DNA from: Macrolepiota albuminosa
Lineage: Eukaryota; Basidiomycota; Agaricomycetes; Agaricales; Agaricaceae
Length of the DNA stretch: 64,000 bases
Assembly: GCA_027475525.1 (NCBI GenBank)
Contig: JAMWFC010000054.1
Coordinates: forward strand, 744,001-808,000
Direction: 5' to 3'
Under the pieces are notes generated by a model, which was not told the DNA's origin, ran no database searches, and saw nothing but the letters and a program-made list of their open reading frames with translations. The translations under genes and the position numbers were made by a program. This document shows positions 34,189 to 45,540 of this stretch, one piece after another (the first letter of the stretch is position 1; each line of letters opens with the position of its first letter).

Positions 34189-36789
34189 CTTTTTTGAACC
34201 TTTTGGATTCAATTCTGATACTACAGACAAAGACTACATGTCTAGACTGATAGTCTAGACTGTGATTGCATTGAACAGTGCATCAACTTCTTTGATGCAC
34301 ATTCCTGGACTAAAAGAGATGTAGCAACACCTGATTGGATGGATACCAATCAATCTGCTGAACCGACACACAATGGTGAGACCATTGACTAGTCATTGGT
34401 GTATCCTCAAATTGCTGCAGCTGATCCAGATCATTTCAGGTCAGAATATACTGAGGCTGAGCCTTCCTGGCAGCCTCAGAGAATGCCAGGAGGAATGCAA
34501 TAGAGTGAAGTGTGGCTGACAGCTGTGCCAAGTGGTGCAATGAAACCAGGAGTAGTTGTGGAAAACCTGGACCAGCAACCTAGCAGAGACCACAAATCTC
34601 CCATGCAGGCCAGGAGGTCAGGGTGACAGTTTCAGAGCAGGAGTAGCGCTCAGGGTCCTACTGAAGGTCGCAGACCTTTGTCGTACTTTCTGGGAAAAAT
34701 GCCAAGACCAGAAGCAGGCAGTTGGAGAGTTCCAACTGAATCTACCCCACTGATGCAATATCAGCAGGGAGTTGGAGTGCTTCAGGAAACAGAAATTCCT
34801 GAGCAGAGAATTCTGGTAGTACACTAGGAGGACAAAACATCTGATGATGAAGAGAGTGGATAGAGTGAGTCCACCCTTCAGATTCAGTGTGCAATACTAT
34901 AGAAAAGATACCCTAGCATTACTAAAGATATCATGCATGCTCAACTAGAACTATATGTACTGAAGCACATATGGTTGATACAAGCTCGAGATGACAATGT
35001 ACCTCAGTCAAATACCATTGAATATATTACCTTGTATGTTCAGATTCTTGACCTTGAAGCTCAAGCATATATGTACTGCAAGGCTAATAGAGGATCAGCT
35101 GCCTCGACCTCAGAAGGAGCAAATTTGATCCCAAATATACCCCCTTCAGCAAAGCCAGAATTGTCTCCACATTTGGAGGAGGGAATAGGTAATATATATG
35201 TGCCCCAGCAAGCAGGGGAGTCTGATGAGCAGTTTGCAGCAAGGTTTGTGGCAGCACAAAGACAGAATGTGTTCAGAGGTCAACCAGAGAGACCTCTGTT
35301 GATGGCTGAGTCGGTATCTACCATTCCAGTGGTAGACAGTCATATAGCTGAGGTGGAGAAGTCAGTGCACCCTCACACAAAACAGGAATCAGTGGAGAAT
35401 ATCTTACTGATGAATCAAGTGCCATTGGCAGATAAGTTTGTGAAGAGGGTGGCTTATTAGCAAGACCTGAAACACCAGAGACACTCTTGGATAGATGACC
35501 AGGGTATTGTATTTGATGGTATAATGCCCATCAATAAGATGAGAAGGCAATATGTCCAATGGACACAACAGCCTGACACTAGGAGAGGGGATCCTCCCTC
35601 TACAGAGCTGAGTTGACTTTTTAGTCAACAGGTAATGGAGAAACTAGGAAGATGGGAGGTTCCACCATACTAGAATAATGCAGGAAAACTGTACTATACA
35701 GGCCAACGACCTGTATATGCATTCTCTGTGGTACCTCCTGCTAAAGGCAGAAATAAAACACCTGGAGTAACTGAGGCAACAAAGGTGTATACGGAGAATA
35801 TGCACCAGCATCTCAGTAGTATTATTGATGATGCAGTAGGCATAGCACTGCACCTACCTGATGGTATAAAACTGCAAAAGGCAGAGTCAAAACACATCCA
35901 TCTGTACAGAGAAGAGTCCAAGTTTAGTGACTTGGAAAATTGGACAATGGATGTGTGCAACCATCTGGCAGCATGCCAGCATGGAGGTGATCATCTGGAC
36001 AGAGAACATGTATTTGTTCTTCTGAAGTTTTTGGACAGACCTGCCAAGACCTGATTTTGACATCATGTCTTGCACTACAATTGTGCAAGACAGCAATCAA
36101 TATTCAAGGATGTAATCCTTGAATTATATAACAGGTTTGTGAGTGCATCCACTATGCAGAATGCTTAGGAGGCATTCATTGCAACCTCATATACCGAAAG
36201 ATTGGATGTGCAAGGTTTCTATAACACCTTGATCAACTACACACAGAATATGTCTATTTACCCAGATAACTGGGTAATGATTGACACATTCCTGCATGGG
36301 ATACCCAATGCAATGAGAGAGTCTCTCATTTGCGATGATGGGCTATCGCTCAAAGTGAATACAGTTGAGAAATTCATAGCACATGTATTGCACTATGAGC
36401 AAGCCCACAAGATAGCAAAACACTTTGAGCTACATAGCTCAAAGACTCAACCAACAAAAAGAACCAAACCTTGGAAGGTAGACACTTTCTGGGCCTGCCA
36501 AAAGAAAATGGTGGGCAATACAAACACGTGGTTTGTAGTGAGGACAGCACCTCGACAGGAGCAATGCTTCCAGAGTGACCGTCTGGTAGATTAGAGGGAC
36601 CTACTAGCACAGGACCCTCAGAGGGGTCTACGCCAAGAGGATGCTTGACCACAACAGGTTGCTGACATGGCCAAGATGCCAAATGGGCCACTGAGGGTTG
36701 AAGCAACCTGCCCCTTTGCAGCGCATAAGTGCTTCAAATGTGGCCAACCTGGGCATTTCACAAATGTGTGTCCAGAGAGTGGTGGATAG
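34189..36789 (+). pseudogene. Element P1 gag
   Basis: A long former gag with about ten in-frame stops. Readable parts are LELYVLKHIWLIQARDDNVP and EYITLYVQILDLEAQAYMYC (34933-35100), SWIDDQGIVFDGIMPINKMR (35480-35550), TENMHQHLSSIIDDAVGIAL and SDLENWTMDVCNHLAACQHG (35790-35990), LDVQGFYNTLINYTQNMSIY (36204 onward), and a zinc knuckle CFKCGQPGHFTNVC at about 36729-36770. The same order appears in P2 and M2, so the three form one family with an unusually long gag. Confidence 0.85.
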
Positions 36790-37483
36790 CCAGTGGCTAA
36801 TCCCTGATGTCAAAGAGATAGATTCAGATAATGAACCTGACATGGAAGACGATGAGGTGGAAAACCTCAGTCCTGATGCACCAGAGGATGAGAATGCCTC
36901 TGTACCAGAAGAGTTGTCGGAGGATGAGTACATTGAGGTCAATGTATATGACAACAATTACTACATCTGGGAGTCGGACTCAGAGTTCATGGGAGCTCTG
37001 ACGGACTACCTGGCCAGCATACTAAATCAACCAGTTGGAGCAGCCAATGTGAAGGTGTATAAGATACACCTTTGCAAAGCTCTGGAGAAACTGGTGAGAC
37101 CAGTACTGAAGCATGAGGACAAGGAGTGTCTTGTGTCATACATAGAGGTGAATGGCCACAAGGCATGGACCTTGTGGGATTCAGAAAGTATGACCACTGG
37201 GGTGACACCTCAGTTTTGTCAAGTGCACAATATTTATGTCAGTGAGCTGAAGGAGCCACTACTCCTTCAGTTAGGCACTGTGGGCAGTTGAGCTGCAGTA
37301 CAGATTGGTACACAGGTGAGTATTGCCTGTGCAAAATCAAGAACTAAAGAGTACCTGGATATAGCAAATTTTGATCGCTACAATATGATTATAGAAATGC
37401 CGTATATGAGGAAGCACAACATCCTCCTTGACTTTAAGAAGAATGAGATAGTGGTGGATGGCAACACCATCCTTGCCATATGA
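36790..37483 (+). pseudogene. Element P1 protease
   Basis: After an acidic linker (EIDSDNEPDMEDDEVENLSP) comes KECLVSYIEVNGHKAWTLWD, the active site at 37178 and EYLDIANFDRYNMII. The site reads DSES, where P2 keeps DSGS; loss of the Gly and stops after VGS should inactivate it. Confidence 0.82.
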
Positions 37484-38229
37484 GTGACTATAGACAATGG
37501 TGATGGACATCTCCATTGACACCGTGCTACAGAAAAAAAAATGCTAGTCAGGCGACACTGACTAGCTGGTGGCAGCAAATCGCCTACTGTGGAGGATGGA
37601 GAGAATGAGGAGCAAGCTTGTGTGAGCTTGCCAACAACTAGTCCAGCTTTGATGATGCTGGAAAGCAAGGCTGTAGAGTACAAACATACTCTGAAGAGGG
37701 GGGAAAGCCCCAAGATAAAGGGTAAAAGGCAAAGTAAGCCTAAGGACAAGCAGCCTCAGCAAACAGCAAGCATGAATTGCCAACTGACATTATCTCAAGT
37801 CAAGGTGGAGGACCTTGTGGCAGATGATGAACAGGAAATGATGGAGGACAAAATGTCCTCTACACAGATGAATTGGTCAATTTGGGATTGACCAGTACCT
37901 CATCCCACGTTTGGGTAGGCATTTGACCCATGGATGCCTGCTGAGTGGAATGAGTTAGTGGCATCAATGTATGCATGAAATGAACTATGCTGAATGCCAA
38001 AGAAAGAGTCATATTGTCAGGCTAGTGATGATGAGATATCACTTCTGAGTGAGGTGTTTTTCGACATACTGTCAGTGACATTGCAGAGAAGTAAGAAGGA
38101 AGTGCCTGTGTGATTGCACACACTGGATGACAGTGAGCTGAGGATTACTGCTCTCAGAGAGAAGTATGGTTGCCCAGCTGTACAAGCAAAGTTATCTGGG
38201 TGCCCACACAAGGACGTGGACCAGAAAGG
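37484..38229 (+). pseudogene. Element P1 linker between protease and RT
   Basis: Contains a 100-codon frame at 37589-37891 with a basic KIKGKRQSKPKDKQPQQTAS stretch, then coding remnants with stops that correspond in position to the P2 region 59253-59820. No enzyme motif. Confidence 0.55.
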
Positions 38230-39805
38230 CAAAGGTAAAACTGCTAGTTTTATGGAGGAGGATATTCTGGACTTGCAGCTGTAGTGGCAGCAGGAATTTG
38301 GGGATATTCTGAATGGAACCAAGGAGAAATTACCTCCTTGATGTGAAATCAACTCCATGAAATCAACTTTATTGATGAGAATAAGGTATATAAATACCAT
38401 TTGCCATGATGTCCAATAACATTGTAGCAACAGCTCAGAGACAAGACCAATCGGTACTTGAGAGCTCACTGGTAGGAAGCCTGACCAGCATCCCAAGCTG
38501 CACCGCTATTGTGCATCCCAAAGAAAAATAGTACTCTGAGGACTGCATTGGATGCTTGCCAATGCAATAACAACACAGTAAAGGATGTTATGCCACTTCC
38601 AGATCAGGAAGTGATTCTAGAAGATGTGGCTAGAGCAAAGTTCAGGTCAAAAATCAACCTGATGGATGCATATGAGCAAGTGAGAATTCGCTTGTCCAAT
38701 ATTCCAAAGACAGTGTTCTTGTCAATCATAGGAACATATGTTAGCAACATCATGCAGATAGGAGACTGTAATGCTCCTGCAATGTTTCAGAGGCTTATGA
38801 CCTCTATCTTCTGAGATGTTATTGGAAGGTTTGTCCATATATATCTGGACAACATATTCATATACTCCAATTCAATCGAAGAACATGAAGAGCATCTTTG
38901 TGTTATTTTTGAGCAACTGAGATCTAATCTACTGTACCTCAAGTGGAAAAAATGTGAACTGTATGCTGAGACAGTAGACTGCTTGGAACATAAGATTGAC
39001 AGTCAGGGCATTCACTCTGACCAGGACAAAATTGATCGCATATGTGAATGGTGTGTGCCCTGTAATTATAATGATGTCCAACAATTTGTTGGACTGGTAA
39101 ACTATATTGGCAACTGTCTGCCCAATATAACAGCGTATACTGGACCTTTGATGTCCATTACTCAGAATGGAGCTCTATTTATATGGAGACCTATACACCA
39201 ATGATGCTTTGAGATGATTAAGAGGATCTGCTTGAAGACACCAGTCATTTGGCCAATAGATCCTAGGTGTGATGAGCCAATTTGGCTCATCTGTGATGTT
39301 TCAAAGACTGGAGTTGGAGCAATGTATGGCTAGGAAAGTTCCTGGCAGAATTGCTGTCTAGTGGGGTTCATGTCGAGGAAGTTTACCTCAGCCCAACAGA
39401 ACTATGTGGTCCATGAGCTAGAAACACTAGTGATACTTGAGGCACTCCTCAAGTGGGAAGACAAACTGATGGGATACAAGATCCACATTATTACAGACCA
39501 TAAAGCACTTGAGTTTTTCAAGACTCAAGCAATGCTGTCTTCCCAGCAACACCGGTGGATTAATTATATGTCCTGATACAACTTTGACATCACATATGTC
39601 AAAGGAGAACTAAACAAGGTAGCTGACTGTCTCTTGAGATACTTTAAGAGCAATAGAGCCAGTAAACACCATGAGACACACAATTATGTCAATGCAGATA
39701 TTTGTATTGACTCCCAAGGCAATGATCTCCTGTACCATTGCTACAAAGAAGTGAAAGAACATGTGGTAGAGCTTTGGGCCATGCAAGTAAATGAACTGTG
39801 ATGCA
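38230..39805 (+). pseudogene. Element P1 reverse transcriptase and RNase H
   Basis: Starts with WQQEFGDILNGTKEKLPP after a stop, then CIPKKNSTLRTALDACQCNN, NTVKDVMPLPDQEVILEDVA, YEQVRIRLSNIPKTVF, GDCNAPAMFQRLMTSIF then a stop where P2 has Arg (CGA to TGA). The active site near 38848 reads IYLDNIFIY instead of YLDD. RNase H follows with EPIWLICDVSKTGVGAMYG, FTSAQQNYVVHELETLVILE and IITDHKALEFFKTQ, ending near 39800. Several TGG to TGA/TAG and CGA to TGA stops interrupt it. Confidence 0.88.
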
Positions 39806-41441
39806 GTCAACAGTTGCAAGAGCAGCAAGAGGCCCAAGACATAGAAGCTGAGCAACTAGAACAGGCTCAGCCAAAGGTGACAATAATGCCAAGTCACAAA
39901 GCAGCAGGTAGTGGCCTTGGACCATATGGCCAAGATATCATACTTGCCGATGCATTATTACCTGCAGGAGAGTATTGTGACTCTCCTGTTCCTCAAACTG
40001 ATGAGTTCCTATGGAATGTACTTCAGAGCTATAGCCATGATGCATTCTACACCAAAATTCAGCAGAATGCAGCTGCTCATCCACATTTCAGCATGGATGG
40101 GAAAGGACTGATATGAATAATGAATGTTTGAGGATGCAAGGTGGTGTGTTTGCCACGCAACCAAACAATAATCACTCAGATCATTGCTCAAGCACATGAG
40201 ATTGTTGGTCATTTTAGAACCAACCAAACAATAGAATACCTGAGGCAGTGATACTGGTGGCCTCAAATGCAGAAAGAAGTGATGAACTTCTGCCAGATCT
40301 GCAAGGCCTGCCAGTGGTTGAACACCAGCAATAAGAAGCCAGCAGGGAAGCTACATTCCCTGTTTATTCTGACAAAACCTTGGGACTCCATCAGAATGGA
40401 TTTTGTCAGCCCATTTTCCAAATCCAAAGGTTATAACTACCTTTGGGTGGTGATTTGCTGCATGACCAGTATGGTGCACTTGATACTGGTGCACATGACA
40501 TTACTGCATCAGAGTTATCCTGAATATACTTAAAGGAGATTGTAAGGCTATACAGCCTTCCAAGCTTGATCGTGAGTGATCAAGATGCAAAGTTTACGTT
40601 TCACTGATGATGGGAGCTTCACAAGCTCTTGGGGGCTAAACTGCTTATGTCAATCTTGTTTCATCTGCAGATGGATGGACAGACAGAGCGAGCAAATAAA
40701 AGTATTGCCCAGATTTTTTGTACGGTGGTCTGACTGGACCAACATGACTGGATAGATAGAATACCACTGACAGAGTTTGCAATCAATGCAAGTGTGTCAG
40801 AGACCATGAAATATGCACCGTTTGAGCTCAATGGAGGATACATGCTCTCCATGCTGTAAGAACTCAGGGAAGATGGAGTTGTTCACAAAGAGATGAAGGA
40901 CTTTGCATAAAAAGTCTTGGAGAATCTCACCAATGCACATGATGCTATCATTGCAGCACATGTCATACAGGCACAACATGCAAATGATAGATGGAGTGAC
41001 GAACCCAATCTAACACCTAGTACATTAGTATATCTGTTGACCAAAAATTTGAATCTTCCAAAAGGGAGGATAAGGAAGCTGTGCCCAAAATTCATTGGGC
41101 TGTACAAGGTCTTGGTCGTGGAACCAAGCACATCAAACTATATTCTAGAGCTGCCTGCAGCTCTGCAAGCATGTCAGATTGTGTCTAAATTTCATGTGTC
41201 GTTACTTAGGCAATATAACGCAAACAATGATGCTATGTTTTCTAATTGGATGACGTCTGAGACATATGATTTTGGCACCAGTGATGAACAGGAGTGGTTC
41301 ATTGAAGAGATTCTGGGCCATTGGTGGCAGGAGGGAACACACCTTGAATTCAAGATATGATGGAGTGTGGGTGATATGACATGGGAATTATCTCACACAT
41401 GTGCCAAGTTGGCAGCATTGGATCAGTACGTGGAGCTGTAA
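39806..41441 (+). pseudogene. Element P1 integrase and C-terminal chromodomain
   Basis: HEIVGHFRTNQTIEY and CQICKACQ give the zinc-binding part (40190-40310). The core has WDSIRMDFVSPF, then VSDQDAKF near 40570, and GQTERANKSIAQIF near 40680 in shifted frames. 40917-41360 reads ENLTNAHDAIIAAHV, KGRIRKLCPKFIGLYKVLVV and LQACQIVSKFHVSLLRQYN, then a chromodomain EWFIEEILGHWW..HLEFKI-stop-WSVGDMTWE ending at 41441. Multiple frameshifts and stops. Confidence 0.85.
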
Positions 41442-41499
41442 GGCATGAAGTGCTCAAGTCAGCTTGCTAAGCGCTTATATGCTTAAACTAATAACCATG

Positions 41500-41691
41500 T
41501 ATAATGTAGTTACAATAGTGGAAATTCTAAGTCCTTAGTCACATGAGTAAATCAGACTAGCATCTCGATTTCAGCTATGTAACACAAGAAAAAAGAACTA
41601 AACTGCAAATAACTATAAACACTAGTATAAATGCGATGTTATGTCGCATAATAACAAGATAGGTAACATAATGTAAATTTGGGCCGTTACA
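41500..41691 (-). repeat. 3' LTR of element M2
   Basis: Ends TATAATGTAG on the plus strand left (TGTAAC in the partner) and GTTACA at the right. The sequence just inside it, the complement of a GGAGGGCA purine tract, fits a polypurine tract. Confidence 0.9.
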
Positions 41692-41873
41692 TGCCCTCCA
41701 TTGAGATTGTTATCATGATCTAACATATCTATATTGCATTGAGGGCTCAATTGCTGCCTTGATGCATTCTCGTTTTTTTTTTTTTGGGTGGGGCAGTGTT
41801 GCTGCCCCTTCATCTTCATCTCTCAATATTGTCAGGCGCTACTGCGCCACTCTCCCATGCGCTGGGTTCCAAT

Positions 41874-42672
41874 CTATGCTGAATATCCGGATGGAGTGAG
41901 TAACGGGCTAGAAGCCTCGCCCAATCCGCTGCCGCTTTCATCTCTTAAGTCAACGTTAGTCAACAACAATGGTTGGGCATCTACGACCTCTTCAGAGGCA
42001 GCTATTTCCGTATCCTCTAGGGCAATGTTAGTCGCCTTGGTATCCACAGGGCGCCCTGAGGGTGTCAGGATGGGAGGAATGTCCTCCTGTAGTCTCATCT
42101 GCAAGTATTCAAAGTTGGGATTGGTACTAATATAGTAGTACATTTCCCTGCTCTGTGTGAGCATGCTTGCCCTCTCCTCCTCACAGATCTTAAACAATAA
42201 TCGATATTGATCATCTGCATCCATCTCATGCCACCCATCCCAGTTTGGGATGGCAGGAGGCACGCCGTATGTGGCCAAGCGATAATGTCACTCATTATCA
42301 GCTGCTCAGAAGATGTCAAGCAAAACGGTGGGTTTGAAAAAGTGCTGCTCCATGTACACCAATCCATAGGTGTATGCATGGTCCACCTATTCTATTGGGA
42401 TACAATTCTGCAGCTTTTGGGCACGTATACTCGGTGGCACTCAAAGTTTTCCCTGCCCAACAGCTGAAATGGGTGTTGAGCATCCTTCTCATTGAAGGCC
42501 GCTATGGCCTCCCTATACAATCCAGGTTGTGCAAACACCAGTGCCAGCTGTTGCACTATGGTGGGTCAGCCTGCTCTACTGGCACATACTGCCTGTGCCA
42601 AGGCATAACCAAAGAGCATATGGTAGTGTATCCGATACGCTAAGTCAAAGGCCAGACCGGTATCAAATGCAC
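41874..42672 (-). pseudogene. Unrecognised coding segment downstream of the M2 integrase
   Basis: Minus strand. From 42672 a frame reads FDTGLAFDLAYRIHYHMLFG and YALAQAV, then after one stop PTIVQQLALVFAQPGLYREA, HPFQLLGRENFECHRVYV. A second frame (42278-41874) reads ATYGVPPAIPNWDGWHEMDA, QYRLLFKICEEERASMLTQS and ends with SGYSA. It replaces the second half of the integrase, whose sequence stops after STSMVHLIPV-like text. It has normal amino-acid texture but matches nothing I know in P1 or P2. It may be a captured host or foreign fragment. Function unknown. Confidence 0.5.
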
Positions 42673-43368
42673 CATACTGGTCATCTGACAAATGACCACC
42701 CAAAGATAGTCATAACCCTGGGACCTTGGAAAAGGACCAACAAAGTCCATCCCAATCGAGTCCCAAGGCCTAACAGGAATAGACAGAGAGTGCAGCCGGC
42801 CCACCGGCCTCACGTTCGATGTCTTCAACCGTTGGCACGACTCACATGTCCCACAAAACTTAGTCGCATCCACAACCATCTGAGGCTACCAATACCACCA
42901 CCGCACATAGGCCAGCGTCTGCTGGGGGCCAAAGTGTCCCACTATACGATGCACTTGCTCCAGCACAGTTGTAATTAGCTGCCGGTTCCTCGGCACCCTG
43001 AGCACTCTATCCCCCACCACGTTGCTGGTGTATACCAACCTGTCCTCCACGGTAAAGCAGGTGTGATCCCCAGGGCTTACTACAATCTCCGCAAACAGCA
43101 CATCACATGCATATTCACATCTCACCATGTCTGCAAACTCGCAATTCTCTGGGCCAACCGGCCCTGCTCTACCGCCACTTGACTTCAGGGCCTCCCCCAG
43201 CACTAGGCTTCCTAGCCCTGCTGCATGTGGCCCATCCCCCATCCATCCATCAGGCATCTCCTGAGCCCACACCATATCATGCGCCTCCAGTTTACACTGC
43301 TCCTGCCGGTCCTGTAGGTGCCAACTGCGTCTGGCTTCCTGAACCTGCATGGCCTGGATCTCAATCAC
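42640..43368 (-). pseudogene. Element M2 integrase, N-terminal half
   Basis: HRIVGHFGPQQTLAYVRWWY followed by CGTCESCQRLKTSNVRPVGR is the zinc-binding region, and WDSIGMDFVGPFPRSQGYDY holds the first catalytic Asp. The sequence ends at MTSMVHLIPV, before the second Asp and the Glu, so it cannot integrate. Just upstream are residues corresponding to the family's linker (43368-42886). Confidence 0.85.
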
Positions 43369-43392
43369 ATGCTCCTTGATCTCCTTGTATCT

Positions 43393-44460
43393 CTAAATGG
43401 GCAGATCCTTCCCATCCGGATCCATGCGCCTGTCCACCTGGATATTTTTATACTCATCATATATGTCCTCCTTTGTGTCACTCTCAAAGTATCGGGACAA
43501 ACAGTCAGCAATCTTGTTCAGCTCACCTTTCACATATGTAATGTCGAACTGATATCTCAATATATAATCCACCCAGCAGCGTTGCCATGGCAACAGGTGC
43601 ACCTGTGTCTTGAAGAACTCAAGAGCCTTATGGTTGGTGATGATGTGTATCTTATACCCCATCAATTTGTCCTCCAATTTCAGCAGGGCCTCCAGTATGG
43701 CCAGTGTCTCCAGCTCATGTACGGCATAGTTCTGCTGCACCGCCGTAAACTTTTTCGACATAAATCCGGCAGGGTGGCAAGTCTGCCATGGCACCCCCTG
43801 CCTATACATCACCCTGACTCCAGTCTTGGATGCATCACAAATGAGCCATATAGGCTCATCCCACCTAGGATAAATAGGATACAGCACCAGCACATACAAA
43901 CGTCTCCATGAGTGACGCAAATAGCGCCTTGTATATGTCAGAAGTACGTATGTGCACCTGCTCATACACATCAGTCAGGTCAATTTTTGACTGCACCTTT
44001 GCCTGAGCCACATCCTCCCAGATGACCTCCTGGTCTGGCAGGGGCGTCATATCCTTAACAGTGTTGTCATTGCACTGCGATGCATCCAGCACTGTGTGCA
44101 ATGTCCCATCCTTCTTGGAAATGCACAACAGTGGCGCTGCCTGCGCTGCCGGCCTCGCCTTCCACCAACATGCATTCAAGTAATGGTTGGTCTTGTCCCG
44201 CAACTGGTCCTGCAACGCTCATAGATAGCAAGGCAGATGATATTTATACCGCTTGTTGTCATCAATGAGATTTATCTCATAATTGACATCCCTCCAGGGA
44301 GGCAACTCCTCCTTCGTTCCATTGACAATATCGGCATATTCCCTCTGCCACTGCTGGCACAGCAGCTCCACATCCACCTCTGGCCTCTTGCTTTTGTTGG
44401 CCGGCCAGTGTCTGTTCACCACTCCCTGTAGGTGCTTGTGAAACCTGTCATCAAGCACCT
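43393..44460 (-). pseudogene. Element M2 RT (core deleted) and RNase H
   Basis: 44458-43905 covers WQREYADIVNGTKEELPPWR, KKDGTLHTVLDASQCNDNTV, KDMTPLPDQEVIWEDVA and the start of the palm up to ALFASLMETF. The next bases match a position ~500 bp further on in P2 (DEPIWLICDASKTG), so the GDCNAPATFQ and YLDD parts are deleted. RNase H (43905-43393) then reads FTAVQQNYAVHELETLAILE, IITNHKALEFFKTQ and ADCLSRYFESD. Confidence 0.87.
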
Positions 44461-45117
44461 GCAGGCGCTCAGCACTGCTATCTCTGACGTTCAGTCACAG
44501 TAGTGGCCTCGGTGCTGACTGCGCTGCCCCCTCAAACCTAATCTCCGAAGGCGCCAACACTTCATCCGGAGTAGCCAGGCAATACACCTCGCCTCTACTA
44601 GACCCCCTGTGTACATTCTGGATGCACATCAAAGCCACCAGCATGTTCCACTCTTGTGGCATCTGCAGGTCATAGACCCATTGCACCTCGGGCACAACAC
44701 AAGGCTAGTCCCACAGAGTGCACCCAGCACCTGCTACCAATGCCGCCTCCGTGGCCCATTGCTGCTTCTCTTCCTCCATTACAAGGTCCTCTACTTTGAC
44801 CTTCAATGACGTTGGTTGACACTCTCTCGATGCTTACACTGCGCGCCTCATCTCCACTCCAGCGTTCACCCCAGTATCCCCGTTCCTCACCGTCCCAGGC
44901 CAAGCTATTCAACCCACCTGAAACTCCTCCTCAGTCATCATCAGACACGGCAAATCTGCCAGTAGACTGGCCACAGGCTCAACTTTCTCTTTCACCTCCT
45001 CCACTACCGCCTTGCATTGGTGACCATGGAGTCAGTTCTTGTCACAGCGCTTTCAGTCGCCCTCTGTCAATGCAGGCGTCCATCCATGTCTTCCAAGACC
45101 ACTCACTCTGCCTTCAG

Positions 45118-45540
45118 TCATTCACCATTAACGACTACCTCATCCTTGCTAAAGTCTAGTAGGACTTCATTCTTGCGCATGAATGGCGTACCAATAATCA
45201 TGTCATAGTGATCAAAGTTCACTACATCAAGGTACTCTGTCATGGACACCCCTTCCACAGCCACCTTGGCCTTCATCCCAAACTGGACTACCGACCTACT
45301 GCCCACTGTCCCCAACTGGAGAGTTATGGGCTCCTCCAATTTGTTAACACGAATCTGGTGCACATGTGCAAACTGGGGTGTGATTCCTGATGTGGTACTT
45401 CTCAAGTCCCACAACGTCCATGCAGGACTACCATTCACATTCACGTATGTCACCAGACATGCCTTCTCATCTTGCCTATACCTCGGGCAACTCAGCTTTG
45501 TCGAGGCCTTATGCAGCGTTACTCGCCACATTCAAACGCG
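45118..45540 (-). pseudogene. Element M2 protease
   Basis: Open for 138 codons: ACLVTYVNVNGSPAWTLWD, active site DLRSTTSG where P2 has DSGSTTSG, then EEPITLQLGTVGSRSVVQFG and EYLDVVNFDHYDMIIGTPFM. The Ser-Gly to Leu-Arg replacement, each codon a single transition away from TCG and GGA, should abolish catalysis although the frame stayed open. Confidence 0.82.

Noticed and set aside
43318..43911. 197-codon plus-strand frame across M2
   Set aside because: Antisense shadow of the conserved M2 RNase H and integrase linker.
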